Assembly: GCA_013054445.1 (NCBI GenBank)
Contig: JAAMPI010001038.1
Span: 1 to 20,758 of the forward strand
Origin: Cudoniella acicularis
Lineage: Eukaryota > Ascomycota > Leotiomycetes > Helotiales > Helotiaceae
DNA length: 20,758 nucleotides
Reading direction: 5' to 3'
This document shows positions 19,038-20,758 of this stretch, piece by piece. The notes beneath the pieces are model-generated. The model had not been told where the DNA came from. It saw nothing but the letters and a program-made list of their open reading frames with translations, and did no database searches. Every line of letters begins with the position of its first letter. Within the stretch, counting starts at the first letter, position 1. The position numbers and the translations under genes are program-made.

Positions 19038-20758
19038 TCAACACGCCCCTGAAACATCACAAGCAAGTTTCTCCGCAAATGCATCTAAAGGGGTCGTTAG
19101 GGTTACGTGTCACATGATCCGCTTAGGAGGAGGAACACTTACAAACTGTAGACTGAGGATGGCCTGGAGGCAATGCTGGGAAAGCAGAAGCATCAATAAC
19201 TCTCAAACCCTGAACACCAATAACTTTGGCGTGGGTATCCACCACCGACATGATGTCATTTGAAGGACCCATCTTACACGTGCAAGCGGCATGATATATA
19301 GTGTTAAACCCCTTCCGGATGAAGTCTTCAATCTGTGCATCAGTTTGAACGTCCGGTCCTGGGAATGCCTCTTCACCGATTATGAAGGGCGCCATAGCTT
19401 CCGATTTCCAGAATTCTCGGATACGTTTGAACCCTGCAATGGAGACCTCGATGTCCGCACGGTCGGTTAGCCAGTTTGGATTAATCGAAGGCGATACGGC
19501 GGTGTCCGCGGATGTGATAGTGAGGTTACCACGAGACAGCGGCGTACAGAGAGCAAATGCTAATGAGGCATAGTTATACCCATCGTGGGGATCGCCCGTA
19601 GCAAGATTCTCTTGCAATCCAAGATAGGCGCCAAGGGAAAGGTATTCTGCTTCGGGCCAGTCATCTGGGAAAGTGGCAAGCTTGGCAAGGGTTTTGTTAG
19701 AGAAGGTAGAGCGTAGTGGCTTTGGTATTTTCTCCCAGGCAAGAACGTCAGTGGTGGGGTTGGTGTACAGGCCTGTTGCATTCTCATTGTACTGCTTTGC
19801 CGCTTCCGCAGCGATGTTAACATCGGCTAGTGACGAAAACGTGATCCCATTAACACGATATGAAGGACCAAAGTAGATGTGGTCTTGCATATTCTGGCCA
19901 ACTCCAGGTTTGTCTGCAACAATCGGAATTCCGAGTTGTTGTAGAGTCGCCACTGGACCTACTCTCGAGGCCATCAACAGTTGGGGCGAGCCAAATACTC
20001 CAGCTGACACGATGACTTCCTTCGTTGCGGACAGACTATACTTGAGGCCTTGTGTATCTACAATTACACCGGTGGCCTTTTTGTTCTCGTCGAATAGAAT
20101 CTGCTTGGCCAGTGTCAACGGGTAGACCTTGTAATTGGGATAACCCAACACGCGACGGAGGAACGACGTCTCCGAAGAGTCCCTTATCATCGTAGTAGCA
20201 TTGATTGTGAACATGCAGTAGGACTGGCCTGACAAGTTACCACTCTGAAAGCCAGGCACTATGGGGAGTCCGATAGCTTCAAGGCCTTTTGTTGCCCATG
20301 TACCAAATGCTTGAACATAGTGAGAGTAAGTGACAGACACGGGTCCGGACCCATCTCCAAGTACCGTAATGTCATATTCGGGCGTCCCGTTTGCGAATCT
20401 AAGGTCATTATCGGGAGGTGTAAACTTTATGGCCTTTTCGAAGTAAGGTAGCAAGTTTTCGAATGTGTAGCTCTGGTCTCCGGTAATATCTGCCCATCTC
20501 TGGTACGATGCCTTGGTTCCCCGCTGATAAGCCATGTAGTTTCTGGCGGAGCTTCCTCCAAGACATTTTCCTCGGGCGTAGTGAATTTCACCGCCATATG
20601 CTCCCTTTGTCTAAGTGAGCTTACAGTGATCATGGACGAGGCTGCAGAAAATTTGTTCTTCAACTTACATCTTGGGGGGTTGTGATATATCCCCAATCCA
20701 CCATCGGTTGCCAATCTAGTCTCGATTTTCCCGCATTTGTTCCATCACCGGCTGGCAC
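19038..20758 (-). CDS. GMC oxidoreductase (FAD alcohol oxidase/dehydrogenase), 5' partial
   Basis: This is a glucose-methanol-choline family flavoenzyme that oxidises an alcohol with FAD. Exons visible on the minus strand are 20669-20758 (continues outside the window), 19143-20610 and 19038-19084. Both introns are 58 bp (20611-20668 and 19085-19142, GTAAGT..TAG). Ignoring the last intron would give a false CKCSSS ending; splicing restores STVYAFAEKLACDVSGAC. The 534 visible residues lack the N-terminal GxGxxG FAD fingerprint. Present are signature 1 (ARGKCLGGSSARNYM), signature 2 (SAGVFGSPQLLMASRVGP) and the catalytic pair region (NTIYHAACTCKMG, PPGHPQSTV), with the two His positions of aryl-alcohol-oxidase-like enzymes. 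Six NxS/T sequons suggest a secreted or ER-routed protein; the signal peptide would be outside. Relatives include aryl-alcohol oxidases and tailoring enzymes of metabolite clusters such as the patulin GMC enzyme. The substrate is not predictable. The gene is intact within view. Confidence 0.92.

Overview
The window looks like chromosomal DNA of a filamentous ascomycete (Pezizomycotina; possibly Leotiomycetes, a weak guess). The evidence is short 46-170 bp spliceosomal introns with GTAAGT/GTACGT-type donors and CTAAC/GCTAAT-type branch sites, fungal gene families (cytochromes P450, 14-TM DHA2 transporter, GMC oxidoreductase, F-box-like and BTB-like proteins), Tc1/mariner and Fot1/Pogo transposons, and a strong signature of repeat-induced point mutation (RIP: CpA to TpA).

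The layout has two halves. Positions 1 to about 14000 are an accessory 'graveyard'. In order they hold: an N-terminally truncated P450 relic (244-960), a broken F-box-like gene (1110-2082), a gene-free stretch with a hairpin and a two-unit tandem repeat (2770-2917), a second, nearly complete P450 with three in-frame stops at its 3' end (3269-5089), a RIP-ruined Fot1/Pogo (DDE_1) element on the minus strand (about 5500-7160), an ambiguous-base cluster around a CACGTG palindrome (7193-7290), a candidate LTR (7468-7708), a broken gene with a weak ankyrin-like resemblance (8282-9009), a frameshifted unrecognised minus-strand coding relic (9304-10006), a Tc1/mariner element (10007-11559) with a 272-bp MITE nested inside it (10038-10309), and a broken BTB-like fungal gene (11885-13955, minus).

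After a gene-poor spacer (13956-16521), the right half is intact. It holds a four-exon DHA2/TOXA-type MFS transporter (16522-18500, plus) and a convergent GMC flavoprotein oxidoreductase (19038 to beyond 20758, minus; its 5' end lies outside the window). Both have clean splice sites and no stops.

Two P450s, an efflux-type MFS and a GMC oxidoreductase within 20 kb resemble the tailoring and export part of a secondary-metabolite locus. However, both P450s are decayed and no backbone synthase is present, so this is only an inference. No tRNA, rRNA or CRISPR was found. I did not find a convincing new biological system; the clearest unusual structures are the nested transposon and the gradient of RIP-type damage from the Pogo relic into the adjacent P450.
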